In this document: one piece after another, positions 27,718 to 39,345 of the stretch
Position numbering within the stretch: position 1 is the first letter of the stretch
Layout of the letters: the number at the start of each line of letters is the position of its first letter
DNA from: Isoetes taiwanensis
Taxonomy: Eukaryota; Streptophyta; Lycopodiopsida; Isoetales; Isoetaceae
Length of the DNA: 64,000 nucleotides
NCBI GenBank assembly: GCA_021234155.1
Contig: JAJEKV010000038.1
Span: 4,402,847-4,466,846 of the forward strand
Direction: 5' to 3'
Notes under the pieces: generated by a model
The model's input: the letters and a program-made list of their open reading frames with translations, nothing else
Database searches by the model: none
What the model was told of the DNA's origin: nothing
Program-made: the position numbers and the translations under genes

Positions 27718-28480
27718 TTAAAAACCTGCTAAGAGGAAGGGTTCTTTCACAAATCTTCGATAGTAACTGCACAACTGCACAAAAGATCGTAAGTCCTTGA
27801 GATTTTTAGGTCGAGGCCAATCAATAATAACCCTAATCTTTTCGGAATCCATCCGTATGCCTTCTTTGGATATGATATGACCTAAATATCCAACTTCTTG
27901 CATAAAGAACCTGCTTTTGGACTCATTAACAAACAACTTATTTTGCCTCAGAAGGTCAAAAACCTGTTGAAGGTGTTGCTTGTGCTCCTCAATAGTCCTA
28001 CTATATATAAGTATATCACAAAGAAGACTACAACACTTTTCCCTAAGACAAAAGGTGAACTCTCCCCATAAGACGATAGAAAATTGCCGAGCATTGGTCG
28101 CACTAAAAGGCATTACACTAAACTCATAGTGACCAAAAAGTTGTTCCGATGCCGCTTTTACCAATGTCTTCTTCCTTTATTCGGATTTGATGATATCCTC
28201 GATTTCAAATGCAAGCACCTCGTAATTCATCAAATAGGTCATCATCGCCTGGCACCGAATTTATCCTTAATAGTCAACTTATTAAGAGCTCTATAATCCA
28301 CACACATTCTATATCCACAAAAGAATAACGCCACCAAAAGGGGAACAAATTTTGGCCATATTAGTCGCCGCTCTAACATCTCTACTATCTGCTTCTCAAG
28401 CTCTAATTTCTCAAAATGGTCAATTCTATAAGGTGCCCTGCTTGAGGTTTAGCTTTTGCAACTATATAGCATGATCCTCC
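27718..28480 (-). pseudogene. Reverse transcriptase of the Ty3/gypsy element, broken
   Basis: The best part (27718-28164) reads GHYEFSVMPF, then DILIYSRTIEEHKQHLQQVF, LRQNKLFVNESKSRFF, VGYLGHIISKEGI and LRSFVQLCSYYRRFVK. These are the palm and thumb landmarks of plant Ty3/gypsy RT. The catalytic box is damaged: Cys stands where the first of two Asp residues is expected before ILIYS. The N-terminal fingers region (28200-28480) is only recognisable as scattered pieces in other frames. Confidence 0.75.
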
Positions 28481-28593
28481 TCGACGATGAGGAGGTAGAT
28501 CTAAAGTTTCCTCATCTTTGAAGAGATCGCCGAATTGTCTCTTAAAACTGCATAACCTCGGAGGCACCTCCGCGGATGGTGGGTCGAAGTTTC

Positions 28594-29010
28594 TCAAGTA
28601 AATAAAGTATGATTCAGCTTTTGCCAGATTAACTTCTTAGTTTCGTAGTATGTCAAGAGGGGTTCAGCTTTGAGATGTGGAATCAGACACGCCTTCAAGG
28701 GTTGCCCTTCAACCATTATAGTTACTATCTTTTTCCCCTCAGAATTAGGCTCGGCATCATATTGTTCTCGCCATCCAATTCCTAATATCACATCCATAGT
28801 TCCTAGAGGAGCCACAATAAAAACTCCTTCTTCGGAATATTGACCTATTTGGATAGGAGCTACCACATATTTATCACAATCGGTTCCTAGGACCTTTCAA
28901 ACCTCGCACAACCGTGATTTTTATTTGCAAATCACGTATAGGTAATCCTAATTTGTACAAAGTAAAATAAAATCCATCATCAAGTAAAACAAATACATCT
29001 TGACCTTTTA
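28594..29010 (-). pseudogene. Aspartic-protease region of the Ty3/gypsy element
   Basis: The minus-strand reading GTMDVILGIGWREQYDAEPN (about 28800-28745) is the conserved second half of the retropepsin-like domain. Upstream, around 28970, a DDG triplet stands where the family has D[ST]G, so the catalytic motif is altered or miscalled. The position between gag and RT is correct. Confidence 0.6.
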
Positions 29011-29039
29011 CCAACCTTTCATCTTAAACAACCATGCTC

Positions 29040-30335
29040 CTAAGATCCCTCGTGACGCCTTCCCTCGACAAATTCTTTAGGTATGCAATTTGCGCTCCTT
29101 TTCCCCGCCAATGGTCGCAAGCTTTCCTTTATTTCTTTCCTCTCCTTCCCTAGAGGTTTCGGTCTATCTTTCCACATGGTGAGATTGAGCAACTTGCCTT
29201 CCTTTAGGCGCGGCTTTTTAAATTGCACTTTCTTTGTATTTTTATCCGGCCGGGTCAGATTCTTTTGGGCAGCTTGGATTGATAATGTGGACCCCACAAT
29301 TATAACATCCATTTTTGGCCCTTTTACTCTTTTCTCCTGTTTGACTTCGTCCGCTATTAGAGCTGCTTTCCATTTCTCCCGCTAAACCTAGTCTTACGCT
29401 TCTTTCACGGCCCTTTTATTTTTCTTATCTCTTCTATTTTCAAATTTTTTCACGCTTTGGTCTTTTTTCTGCTCACGAAGGCGCTCCTTCCCATATAACC
29501 AACTTATTTGCCTTGGGGTTCAACTTTTCGCTCGGCAGCCCCCTTTCTTAATTGCATCTTCCATGTTGATCGGTTCAATAAGATCTAACTCTCCCTTAAA
29601 TATGTCCTCCTCAACCCATTCAACCCATTCACAACTTCCTTAAGAGTTCGTGGTTCACCCAAGTTCCTAACTTGTGAACCTAGATGACTAAATTTCATGT
29701 AATATTCTGGACAATCGCTTCACCATCATCCCGCTTAACAAGGTCCCATTATTTTGCAATATCCTCGTAATAGTTTGCGTGCGTGTAATGGGCTTCAAAT
29801 GCACTACTTAAAAACCGCCCATGAGTTAACTTCAGTCGCATCAATCACTGACCTTGCCACCAAACTTGAGCTTGTTCATCTAAATATGTGTCCATGGTTT
29901 GCGCTTTCTTGTTCGTCGCTGCTAACTCTCAAAGAACTTTTCCCATATCCCTGTGAAGCTTATTATTTGCATTGGTTTAACGGGACGCTCCGCCAAGAAA
30001 ATATGGCGATCAACTTTTTCCAACCATTTAGGAGCTTTATCCCTTTTAGTTGGCGATCGGGCCAAGAGTCTTCAAAGGCTCGGGTTATCGTGCACTTGGG
30101 GCGCGGATTTTCGTGTATGAACAGTGGAGGATCTCTAGGTAATGGAGGTGGCTGGACATTACCGAAGAAAACTATAGAGTAGAGCACCGCCTAATTTATA
30201 CCGGTAATCCTCCGGGATGTAGGTCAGTAGTGCTATCCGGTAGCGATGAAATCGGCAGCTCTTTAAGGCCCCGCTAATATTGCTTTTCGTGAGATATTGT
30301 AACGGTGCCATCATCGTCAGCAGTTCAAGAGCCGA
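29040..30335 (-). pseudogene. gag region of the Ty3/gypsy element
   Basis: A zinc-knuckle-like run CYNCG...CP (minus strand, about 29308-29262) sits in a Lys/Arg-rich context (RPKPLGKERKEIKE), as in plant gag C-termini. Upstream, to 30.3 kb, no continuous frame survives. The call rests mostly on position between the primer-binding site and the protease. Confidence 0.5.
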
Positions 30336-30337
30336 CC

Positions 30338-30349
30338 GGCTCGATACCA
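30338..30349 (-). other. Primer-binding site (initiator Met tRNA type)
   Basis: On the minus strand, just inside the 5' LTR, the sequence reads TGGTATCGAGCC. The common plant Ty3/gypsy site, complementary to the 3' end of initiator Met tRNA, is TGGTATCAGAGCC. The copy here differs only by loss of one A in a CAG triplet. Confidence 0.75.
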
Positions 30350-30352
30350 AAT

Positions 30353-31001
30353 TGATACAATGAAGGAAATTTAAACAATTCAAACAACTAAATACTAACA
30401 AAAACTCCACTTCAATCTTTAGAAGGATTAACCACCCAACCGGCTCAATCTTTTAGAGCAAGAAGTCGCTATCTTACTCCACAACCACAACAGGAAGATG
30501 AAGACAAAAGTATTCAAACACTGCAAACTATCTAGTCTAGCATTGGCTATAGCGGATCAAACGACCTATTCAAGCACCCAGCAGGGTTCTGATTGAAAAA
30601 TAAGGGAGAACGACTGTATTTAAAGACAATACTAACTATTTCCGGATTCCCTTTTCCCTTCCTAAATATCTATCATAAAAAGGTTAAGAACTCCAAATAG
30701 CCCAGATTCGGCCAAATCATCTGCGTTTCAACCTTTTCATTAGTTGGATCAAACCCTTTTTTCCTATTTCCTGATGATCCGCTACTTATCCCTAATAATA
30801 TCGGAGGGTCCACACCTGCTATCGCCGTGCTATTTTAAGTTAAATGTTTGACCATTGATTCATATCATAAAATATTAATCTTAACTATCTAGCCAAAATA
30901 TCAATTAATCTATCCTTAGCAATTAATTCTAGCCTTTGACTACTAACCCCCGCTATTGTACATGAGCCACTCGGTCGAGCCGGGCTTTTTAAGCCGTAAT
31001 A
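30353..31001 (-). repeat. 5' LTR of the Ty3/gypsy element
   Basis: This matches 17908-18551. The primer-binding site follows on its inner side. The inner LTR edge is uncertain by about 15 bp, because the two copies differ there. Confidence 0.75.
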
Positions 31002-31919
31002 ATGCCCTCGTGGAGGAACCCATGCCCGTGTCACAAAGCACACAAGAACAACATAGAACATCACATGTCATAACTGCAATTGCTTCAATACGCCTTATTG
31101 TCTTAGTATTGTATTATGTACTTGATCCTCCCGGCCTGACTTCCGTGTTCTGTGTCCTGTAGGTCCGGGCATACACTGCATAAATGGGTAGAAGCCACTA
31201 CTCATAAATGTCTAGACGGGTTTTGCCCAGGTTGGTTAAGGGCATGCCGGTTAGAACATTACAGCTCAAGACCCAAAATCCAAGATTGTTCATGAGATCC
31301 GGAGTTTGGAAGAAAATCCATTATCCTTCCAAATGCCGCGAATTTTGGTGAGTCCTAACCCCCAAATATCTAGCTACATCCAATTTTTCTTGAATCCAAC
31401 ACTGATGGTCCCAATTTGATTTGCAAAGAGGCAAAACAGTAGATACCACCCCGTGCTCGCTTTACGCCGAGACTTCAATGCCTTTAAGATGCAAGGTAGT
31501 GTTTTTAAGATGCAAGATGCAGTGTTCTATCATGATACGATTTTTTCCAACATAGCTTCTGAATTTCACAAGCTTCTATACTGTGCTTTTGAGCTTTATG
31601 CACACAACAGTACAACACAGGGGCACTTAACCGTTTTTGTTCAAATCGAGTACATTGTGGATCTTCCCGCCCTCACAAATTATTCGACACATTTAGCTAT
31701 TCTGAGAACAAAAGAGTTGTCTTATGGCACAACATAGGCAAGTTTCACCGATAATCTCGATATTTCGATTGTGAACATGGTCTTACCTTAGTCGGCATGG
31801 TTTTGCCTTTGACAAACAAGCACCAAACAAATTTTTTTGCATCAAGACTTCAATCTTCCAAGGCAATATTCTTTGCAGCCCAAAGGATCCAAATTTAGCT
31901 ACCGCTTTTCCCTCAAAAG
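31002..31919. other. No clear gene; possible LINE debris
   Basis: The first 40 bp share GTGTCACAAAGCAC with repeat R copy 1, consistent with the right flank of the LTR insertion. On the minus strand around 31430-31300 a broken frame contains GLGLTKIRGIWK, loosely LINE-like but not enough for a call. A short phrase TTTAAGATGCAAG is duplicated at 31482 and 31505. Confidence 0.35.
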
Positions 31920-33850
31920 CTCTATGGATTTGTATTTAAATGACCATATCGGGCTCCATGGTCCTGCCACAAGAGTGAAGGTTGCCAAGCTATGACAGCT
32001 CCTGCACTAGCTGAATCGGCTGCTACCACCAACATATTGAAACGTCGGCTGATCATATCCAGAGGCTTTATCATATCCCTCGGCGACGCTTGTATTCTTG
32101 GAGATATATAAACCGACATCCAAGTTAGACAGATAAGATGATGTCCTGTTCCGCTTTTAAGTGGAAAAAGAACCATCCCCCAACATTCCATGAAATTAAC
32201 TCCATTGAGGTTCTCAAGGGGTTGAGCAGGGACCCCAAATGCAATGGCAATATTTCTCAAACCGACGTGGTGTAGCAGCCTCTTCAACCTCTTCAACTAT
32301 ATTAGCCCACTAAAGTGGTGAGAAATGACCATGGTGGGGACTAATGGGAGGTGAAGTGACTCGTGACTCATCTTGCCGTAGATGCTGGGACACTGCAGAG
32401 TTAAGGCCTTTTGCTGTTCTTCGAGGATGGCAAAAAGCAGATGGGTGTTTAGGTGGAGGGTGATACCCTCGACCATCAATATCCATGTATTGACTACGAA
32501 GTCACCTCCTCTTGCTTGCTTTAAGGCCCTTGAATCTCCTCCAACTTTTGCATATGCCTTTCAGGAATAGACAATGAGGAATTTGCATCTGGATTAGTAG
32601 TGGAATGGTCTTCAAATAGATGGAAAACATCCATGGGTACCGGGACAACATCAACAGGACGAGGAGCAACAGAAGCAGGAGCCAAGTAGTGGGGTGCGGG
32701 AGGTCTACAATGCTAGAAAAAAGTAGGTGCCGCAGGGAACATAAGAACTAGCTCAGGGCCATTGAGTAATCGCAGCTTGAAAGGAAAGAATATGGAACCA
32801 CTTTGGACAACAATAGTCTGAGGCAAATCACGATCAATGAGTCTTGCAAAACAAATCTTGGTCAGGCCATTCGTGATAGAGTGCTGAAGATGCAACCCTA
32901 TCTTATTTGCAATGGCCGTAATGAACTCTAAATCCTACATTTCTGGAGGAAAGTTCTCAATGGCAATCCAAAATGGAGCACGTAAAGCATCTAGTTTGCC
33001 CAGAAAAGAACTAGGAACATATTATTGATACAAAAGAATGCCTCCATAGAGGGTCAATACCATGTTCAATGAGCTGGGTGGCTGGCTCACGAATCGAACA
33101 TAAGAAGAAAACATTGTTGATCTTTTGCTATAAGCTTGATGGACTGATGAGTCGGGCGTAAACAAGGGTCAAAAACTTTGTCTTTAAAGTACCTCCAACA
33201 TGCATTGAGGTTGCACTTGCCCAAAAGCGCCGAACATGTACATGATGAACAAGGTGGTCGAAGAACTTCCAACATGCATTGGAGGAGCACCTGATGCAGG
33301 ACCATGTCTAGAAGATGCTGTATGACCTCCAACTGGCATGAGACATCCAACACGTATTAGAAGTGACGAGTCCTCAAATCAACCTCCACCGAACATGTGT
33401 GGAAAGCCTAGCTCCTTGTGTGCAATTGAATTCCACCACCAACAACACAAGAAAACGGACCGTAGTGGTTGGAGGGAAACCACCACCAAAGCTCCAAGAG
33501 AAGAGGAGGGACCGAACAAGAAGTCGAGAAGGAGAGACACCCGGCTCTCCTCAGATCTATAAACTTGCCGCCAGGCGGACATAACATGGGGTAATGCTGC
33601 TAAGGGATTAAGATGCACAGATGCGCTTTCCCTTTCCCCATCAGAGCCTGGCCCATCACGGGTTAGCCTATGAGCATCCAAGACACCCATCCGTGGAGAA
33701 ACCGCTATTGAATCCATATCAACATTCATTCTCTGTGGCATGGTCGAAGTTACTTCGCTTTGGAGGGCTATGGACCGTGATCTCGCCATCTCCACCAAAA
33801 GAGACTAAGGTGATCGCACCTTAATCCACCCGGCAGCTTGACAAATCTCC
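31920..33850 (-). pseudogene. LINE ORF1-like (DUF4283-type) remnant
   Basis: Minus-strand fragments read APFWIAIENFPPEM (about 32985-32945), then LHLQHSITNGLTKICFARLI and DRDLPQTIVVQ (about 32900-32810). This resembles the part of plant LINE ORF1 proteins that follows the DUF4283 domain: a W[VI].I..[FL]P phrase, then a KICF.R.I..DLP phrase before a CCHC knuckle. Flanking fragments (33353-33087 and 32296-31922) continue in shifted frames. Stops are frequent. If the LTR element (13.1 kb) is removed, this block and the ORF2 3' half at 14.0-15.8 kb would be spaced like one LINE on the minus strand, but the intervening endonuclease is not recognised, so that link is only a possibility. Confidence 0.4.
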
Positions 33851-35323
33851 GGGCAAACCGATACCACCGAGAAGCCTTCCTCCAAGAAGCCCAAGCACGC
33901 CTAAGACCAACACCGCTTGAGAGAGTTATGACCCTAGCACCAAAAGGGCCAAACTATCGACTCTTCTCTCAAGACCTCAATGCTTGGACAAGGATGTCAA
34001 GGGCTTTTCAAGCATCCAAAGCGACACCGCCAGAGAGTTATGGCAAACCCTACCAAAGACACGAGAGGGCGGAGTTGGCGTACTTCTCGCTTCTACACCC
34101 TTCATCATATGGTATTCTTCTCGAGGCCTTGGCTAAAACGAAAAACCTTTGTCAATGTGATGAACTAAGTTTGGTATAAAGGAATCGATAATACTTGTAG
34201 GAACTTCTGGAGTCCTGAGAATATTGAATTGATGATGTTCCATCAATTGCTCTTATGCTACGTCCACTAGAAGAAAGGCTAATTTCATTGAGAACATCAT
34301 TTGCACAACTATCCATATGTCAACATCGAATAAAATGTATTGATGTATAGCATTGAGACGGCACAAAACCACTTCCTGGGTTTGATGAGGAAGATGCTAC
34401 CAACCTTGAGACAACCACCAAAAAAGAAAAATGGGGTATATCCACAATGCCAAAATCAATAACAAAAGGGCAATAAATGCCTTGACGCCTTGTTTGATCG
34501 ATTTATGTCATTTTGAAAATTTCAGAGAAATATTGGCTCTCGGAAGGGGGTTGATTCCAAAACTTTATAATTATTAAGTTTATTATAATATGAGAATCAA
34601 TTTTATTATAGTAATGCTTTGTTGGTTAGTTCATTTGGTTTTCAAATTTGAAAAGTTCGAGCCCTATTTTTTAACATTTTTTAACTTTAACTTTGGGGGT
34701 ATTCAATTTGAATAAGAACCGGGGGTATTCGGGCTGAATAAGGCATGCAAAACCACGTGTCTAATACATTTTACTCCACGAGTCAAATACCCCAATCAAG
34801 TCCAAATGGGGAGCCAATAGATGCACCGGAAGAGTCAAATACCCCCTAGAATCAAGTCCAAATGGGGAGCCAATAGATGCACCGGAATTTTTCGTCTGAC
34901 ATTTGAAAAGTTGGAATTTGACAACTTTATGTCATGCAAAAGGCATAAAATTAACATCTTTGTTTGATAAAAAAATCTGATTCTTGCCATTTTAAATTTT
35001 TGCATGGCATTTGAAATGGATTTGAGAACTTTTATGTGATGGATGGAGAAGGCATAACAAAGACATAAAAATCGTCAAATTCTAATATTAAATTTGACTT
35101 AACACAGTCCTGTTTGACCTTAGTACGGTTCTCACCGTGAAATTTATGGAATTTAGCTAGGGTCAGAGCAAGGACGTGCCCTTAGTAATGAGACACAAGT
35201 TGGTTCATAGGACAACATACAAAATTTTTCCTTTAAATTTTGTGAAACACGAGACACCATTGATTGAAAACTTTTTCTTTAAACTAGCGCTAAAGCCTAG
35301 CATCTCTCCCACAGTTCGGCAAA
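33851..35323. other. FAO upstream region, no gene recognised
   Basis: No gene is recognised. Two near-identical segments sharing AATCAAGTCCAAATGGGGAG are tandem at 34780-34831 and 34832-34887. AT-rich words such as TTTGCATGGCATTTGAAAT recur near 34920 and 35000. No convincing TATA box could be placed before the FAO start. Confidence 0.4.
34780..34887 (+). repeat. Tandem duplication of about 52-56 bp
   Basis: Both copies run from GAGTCAAATACCCC to AATAGATGCACCGGA. The second has a 4-bp insertion (CTAG) after ATACCCC. This is a simple local duplication, 0.45 kb before the FAO gene. Confidence 0.8.
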
Positions 35324-37728
35324 ATGGATCCAAAAAAATGTCATCCTCTGCTACGAGGCAAATCCGACCCTCTTCCACATGCTCTAAATCCCCAGCATCT
35401 AAGAATTGTCGCTGCAATATGCGATGCATTTATCCCTTCGTTTCCTCTTGATGCTCTAAATCACGAGGACCCAGATGAAGCATCGTTCTACAAACTTTCT
35501 GCTTCTCAATCCGGCACACATATCCAGGTCCAATTTTTTTGTTTTGGATCGTAGTTCTGTGTTTGAATTCTGTGTTCGGGTCGTAAATTCTTTGGGTTTA
35601 ATCAATTTGGCAATTCCATTTTTGGGTTTCTTCTGCAGATAGCCGGTTTGATGTTCAAATGGTTAGATCCAGATCTGCATCAGGTTGCAGTCTTTTTTTT
35701 AAGGTTTCTGTCTACAAGAATTGGGACCTTATTTTGCAGCGGTTCTGCCTCCATTACTGGATCATTTCCCTTCATCCAAAAATTTGCAGACCTTCCTTTG
35801 AATCGAAGAGAAAAAATACTCCGGCGATGGTCTAGCTCAGTCTACCAGCTTCAGTCTGTGTTCAAGCTGTTCAAGAGCTATTGCCTGTTTTCTTTTTATG
35901 CTGCGGTTCGTTCTTTCCCTTTTTATTTCTGTTAGAACTTAGAATTTGCTATTCAGAATTTGATGTTAGATATGAAATGAAATTCTAGGTGGATGAAAAA
36001 GGGCAGAATCCGGCATGGAAAGCAATAGGGTACAAAAATCCTGCGCAAAGCGATCGAGAAGGTGATAGAATTCTGGAAAGGCCGCTGGAAGAAGCAGTAT
36101 TTGATCTCCAATCCGGCAAGGAAGAACTCTGTGCATTTCTGGCATCAAAGGGGTTTAATTATTCATGGAGCTCAGGATCGGCAGGTGAGATGGTAATAGA
36201 TTGTGATGTAGTTGTGGTCGGATCTGGATCCGGCGGAGGAGTGGTAGCAGGGGAGCTTGCGAACAGAGGATACAGAGTAATTGTGATAGAAAAGGGCAAA
36301 TATTTTTCCCGCCATAATCTGTCCCTTCTTGAAGGCCCTTCTATGGCGAATATGTATGAAGGGGGCGGCCTTTTAAGCACTTACGATGGCGCTTTCAGTT
36401 TCCTTGCCGGATCTACTGTCGGAGGTGGATCTGCAGTAAACTGGTCTGCTTCAATCTGCACTCCAGATCATGTCTTAGACGAATGGGGAAGAGAATATGG
36501 CTTAAATCTGTTCCTGAGCCAAGAATACAGCTCGGCTATGGCGAAAATATGCAACCGACTTGGAATCCAGACGGAAATCTGTGAAGAAAGCTTTCAGAAC
36601 AGGGTTTTGCGAATTGGGTGTGAGAAATTAGGTTACAGAGTTGAAGACATACCTAGAAATAATGGCAGACTGCATAATTGTGGGCACTGCGGATTTGGCT
36701 GCAAATCAGGATCAAAACAATCCACTGCCGAGACGTGGCTTGTAGATGCTGCATCTGCCGGAGCAATTATTCTGACAGGCTGCACAGCAGAAGAAATCCT
36801 CAAGAACCCTAATCTGGGGGGCAAATCCGATAAACCCTTTCAAGCCCTAGGAGTGATTTCATCGGTAGAAGGTGACTCAGAAAAGAAATTCATCATCCAT
36901 GCCAGATCTACCGTGATTGCCTGTGGGTCTTTCCAAACTCCGGTTCTGCTGCAAAGAAGCGGCCTCAAGAACCCTAATATTGGCCGGAATCTCCATATCC
37001 ACCCGACCCAATTTGCTTGGGGTTTTTTCCCAGAAGGCCAAGGTCCAGATGGAAAAAATTATGAAGGAGAAATTATGACCGCCATGACTAAAGTAGAGGC
37101 CCAGAACGGAGTTTCTGGCTATGGAGCCATTTTAGAAGTTCCGGCCTTGCTTCCAGGCACATTTGCAGCATTATGTCCATGGAAATCAGGTCTTCAATAT
37201 AAGAAATTTATGAGCAGATATTCAAGAACAGCCCACATAATCGCCATAGCCAGAGACAGGGGATGTGGTACTGTGAGCCGAGGAAAGGGCATTTCGCCTA
37301 TTATCAATTACCAGCTTGCTAAATCCGATGAAAAAAGCTTGAAACTGGCGATTGAACGAGCTTTGAGAATTCTAATTGCAGCCGGAGCCGAAGAAGTGGG
37401 CACCCATCATCCTGACATCGAGCAATTTAAGTGTAAGGATGCTACCCAAAAGGATTTAGACCAGTTTTTGGCCAAAATTTGGTCTAAGAAAATGGGAGAA
37501 CCTGCGCTTTCCACCGGAAGTGCTCATCAAATGGGATCTTGTAGAATGGGAATTGATCCGAGGAATTCTGCAGTTGATCCGAAAGGTGAAAGCTGGGAGG
37601 TAGAGGGATTATATGTGGCAGATGCAAGCTTATTTCCATCGGCAGTGGGTGTAAATCCGATGATCACTGTGCAGGCCATAGCCATGTGCACAGCCTACTC
37701 TGTCCATGAGCATTTGGCAGCCCCCTAG
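35324..37728 (+). CDS. FAO: Long-chain fatty alcohol oxidase (FAO), three exons
   Basis: Exons are 35324-35527, 35639-35905 and 35989-37728, all joined in phase 0. Both introns are GT-AG (35528-35638 and 35906-35988). The 736-residue product matches the usual plant FAO length of about 740. FAO is an FAD-dependent GMC oxidoreductase (EC 1.1.3.20) that oxidises long-chain alcohols to aldehydes with O2, as in omega-oxidation, and is membrane-associated. Visible features: FAD-binding VVVVGSGSGGG (about residues 231-241); NCGHCGFGCKSGSKQST (about 387-403); GMC signature GSFQTPVLLQRSG (about 470); and the C-terminal GMC domain with SAHQMGSCRMG (His670) and GVNPM (Asn713), the expected catalytic pair. 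A weakly hydrophobic segment, about 142-157, precedes VDEKGQNPAWKAIGY. No stop or frameshift interrupts it and CAG/CTG codons are normal, unlike the surrounding repeats. It looks functional. The start is the first in-frame ATG. Confidence 0.93.
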
Positions 37729-38066
37729 GATAGAAGGCTCCCCATTCAATTCAAAGCAGCCAACAGTCTCGAATTTCACCGTGTTTGTGTTGCCAACAGT
37801 CTCAAATTTCACAACAATGTTTAAAGTTTTAACAATTGCTTCAGCACATTTCAAGGTGTCCAATAACAAACTGAATCAAAATCTTAAACTTAGAACGAGT
37901 TTCCCGTTGATGTCTTAAACTCGATGTCAAGGTAAGCTTGATAAGCTTCACTGGATTTTGCAATTTTTGTTGTGGCAATTTGTCACCACAGAAGACACAC
38001 AATTGTAATAACTCAAAAGGACACTTACCAAGCATAATTTGATGCACTTGTCTCTTGCTCTTTAGC

Positions 38067-38072
38067 AATAAA
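38067..38072 (+). terminator. Candidate polyadenylation signal for FAO
   Basis: An AATAAA hexamer lies about 340 bp after the FAO stop, just before the fold-back structure. Plant signals are loose, so this is only a candidate. Confidence 0.3.
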
Positions 38073-38104
38073 AATCTCATCATCCTTATCTCATATGCAG
38101 TTAC

Positions 38105-38475
38105 ACGTAAAAACAGGTTAGAGAAAATTCTGCTTGCGCATCCAATAGCGCCACGCCACGTGGCACACATTCAAACCCTGAATGTAAGCCCTTTTTCGGA
38201 GTTGGCGTTTCTTGGCTGCTCCGGCAGTTTTACCAGCGATTCAGAACATCTACCCTGCATTCTACGAGTTTACCTGCGATTCTGAAGATCTACCCTGCAT
38301 TCTACGGAGTTTACCTGCGATTCTGTAAGGGTTTTACTGTGGCAGAATTTTCTCTAACCTGTTTTTACGTTTTAAGAATCACCTCTTACCTGTGATTCTG
38401 GTGTGTCAACGCCGCCTCCGCCTAACGGCGTCGGCAGCGTTTCCACACCAGAATCACAGGTAAGAGGTGATTCTT
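38105..38475. repeat. Compound fold-back: two perfect inverted repeats
   Basis: The first inverted repeat has 29-bp perfect arms (38105-38133 and 38342-38370, starting ACGTAAAAACAGG) around a loop of about 208 bp. Immediately after it, the second has 32-bp perfect arms (38374-38405 and 38444-38475, starting AAGAATCACCTCTTACC) around a 38-bp GC-rich loop. The large loop contains an approximately 41-bp tandem duplication (ACCCTGCATTCTACG ... GTTTACCTGCGATTCT). Perfect arms indicate recent origin or ongoing correction. It could be a fold-back transposon or a small-RNA hairpin source. Confidence 0.85.
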
Positions 38476-38619
38476 ATATACGGAATGCTCTTGAGTTACA
38501 CGGAATGCTCTTGACTGAGACCATGAGACCAGGATTTCCCTTGACAATATTCGCAAAAATGTTATTTTTTAAGATGTAGGAATTTTTAATGCGAATGTAA
38601 AACAGGTTCCCTCCTTATG

Positions 38620-39345
38620 CTGGTTGTAGCTGATGAGACAACCATTTGATACCAGTATCGGGGTCTGCCAATGATGCCCTCTTTCCCCTACACTTGGGTT
38701 TGATATTGATCAGTTGGAGAGCTACCTTGCTGGAAATGAAGGTGACAGAGCTCACCTCTGCATCAAATTACCAAGCAGCTAATATATGCTGATGATGTGG
38801 ACCTCCTAACTTACACTCCAACGGACATGCAACGCCATCTCGACGCCCTGGACACATTCTGCTATGCGACTGAAATGCGTGTCAACTTGGTCAAGACTAA
38901 GGTGGTTCTCATATCATCATCAAGTCAGCCAAGGCCCCCCTTCTTTAATTATCGGTGCAAAATACGGAAGTTGCACCTACCTACAAATATTTGGAAGTGG
39001 AGTTCCCTTCCACTATGCACTAGAAATCTTTCATCTGGCTATGAGCGACATCGAGCTGGAAGACACTATATGCAATGCGCAACAACCGGCTATAAAGCGT
39101 ATGCGTACTGCATTCTCATCTCCTATGGAAGGGCACAGACTCATTGCCTTGATATGCACAACTGCATACCATCTCCGATTTGAGACAAATAAACGGATTG
39201 GAGAGCGGCGCCAGGACAGGCTTTGTAGATGTTGCCAAATTGGAGCCATTAGGATGAATGCCATAGCCTCCGCGTCCCGCATCAAATCAAACAACCTATA
39301 TGGAGTTGGTCACCTCGACCAATCGCTACATGTGATAATCGAGTA
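38620..39345 (+). pseudogene. Non-LTR reverse-transcriptase fragment
   Basis: The plus-strand reading includes CPLSPTL near 38675 (RT motif before the palm), then IDQLESYL, then LIYADDVDLLTYTPTDMQRH around 38778-38830 with the catalytic YADD intact, followed by ALDTFCYATEMRVNLVKTKV. This order is typical of non-LTR RT. A frameshift lies between the first motif and YADD, and others follow near 38900-38950. A C-terminal fragment continues to 39345 (CRCCQIGAIR). There is no endonuclease and no ORF1 nearby, so this is a 5'-truncated, dead copy. It differs from the LINE at 14-15.8 kb, whose box and flanks are unlike it. Confidence 0.65.

Larger units (their letters stand above)
17908..31001 (-). 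mobile_element. Ty3/gypsy LTR retrotransposon, about 13.1 kb, defective
   Basis: Two LTRs of about 645 bp lie in the same orientation, 17908-18551 and 30353-31001. On the minus strand the order is 5' LTR, primer-binding site, gag, protease, RT, RNase H, integrase, then a long non-coding region, polypurine tract and 3' LTR. RT before integrase marks it as Ty3/gypsy. Every domain is broken by stops or frameshifts. Between integrase (about 26.05 kb) and the polypurine tract lie about 7 kb of sequence that is purine-rich on the sense strand, much of it matching copy A. That may be a nested insertion or an expanded 3' region as in Tat/Ogre-type elements. I found no clean target-site duplication. 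Confidence 0.7.

Noticed and set aside
33338-33824. Overlapping plus-strand frames of 60-75 codons
   Set aside because: They are opposite the LINE ORF1-like remnant and two frames are open over the same bases with no coding features.
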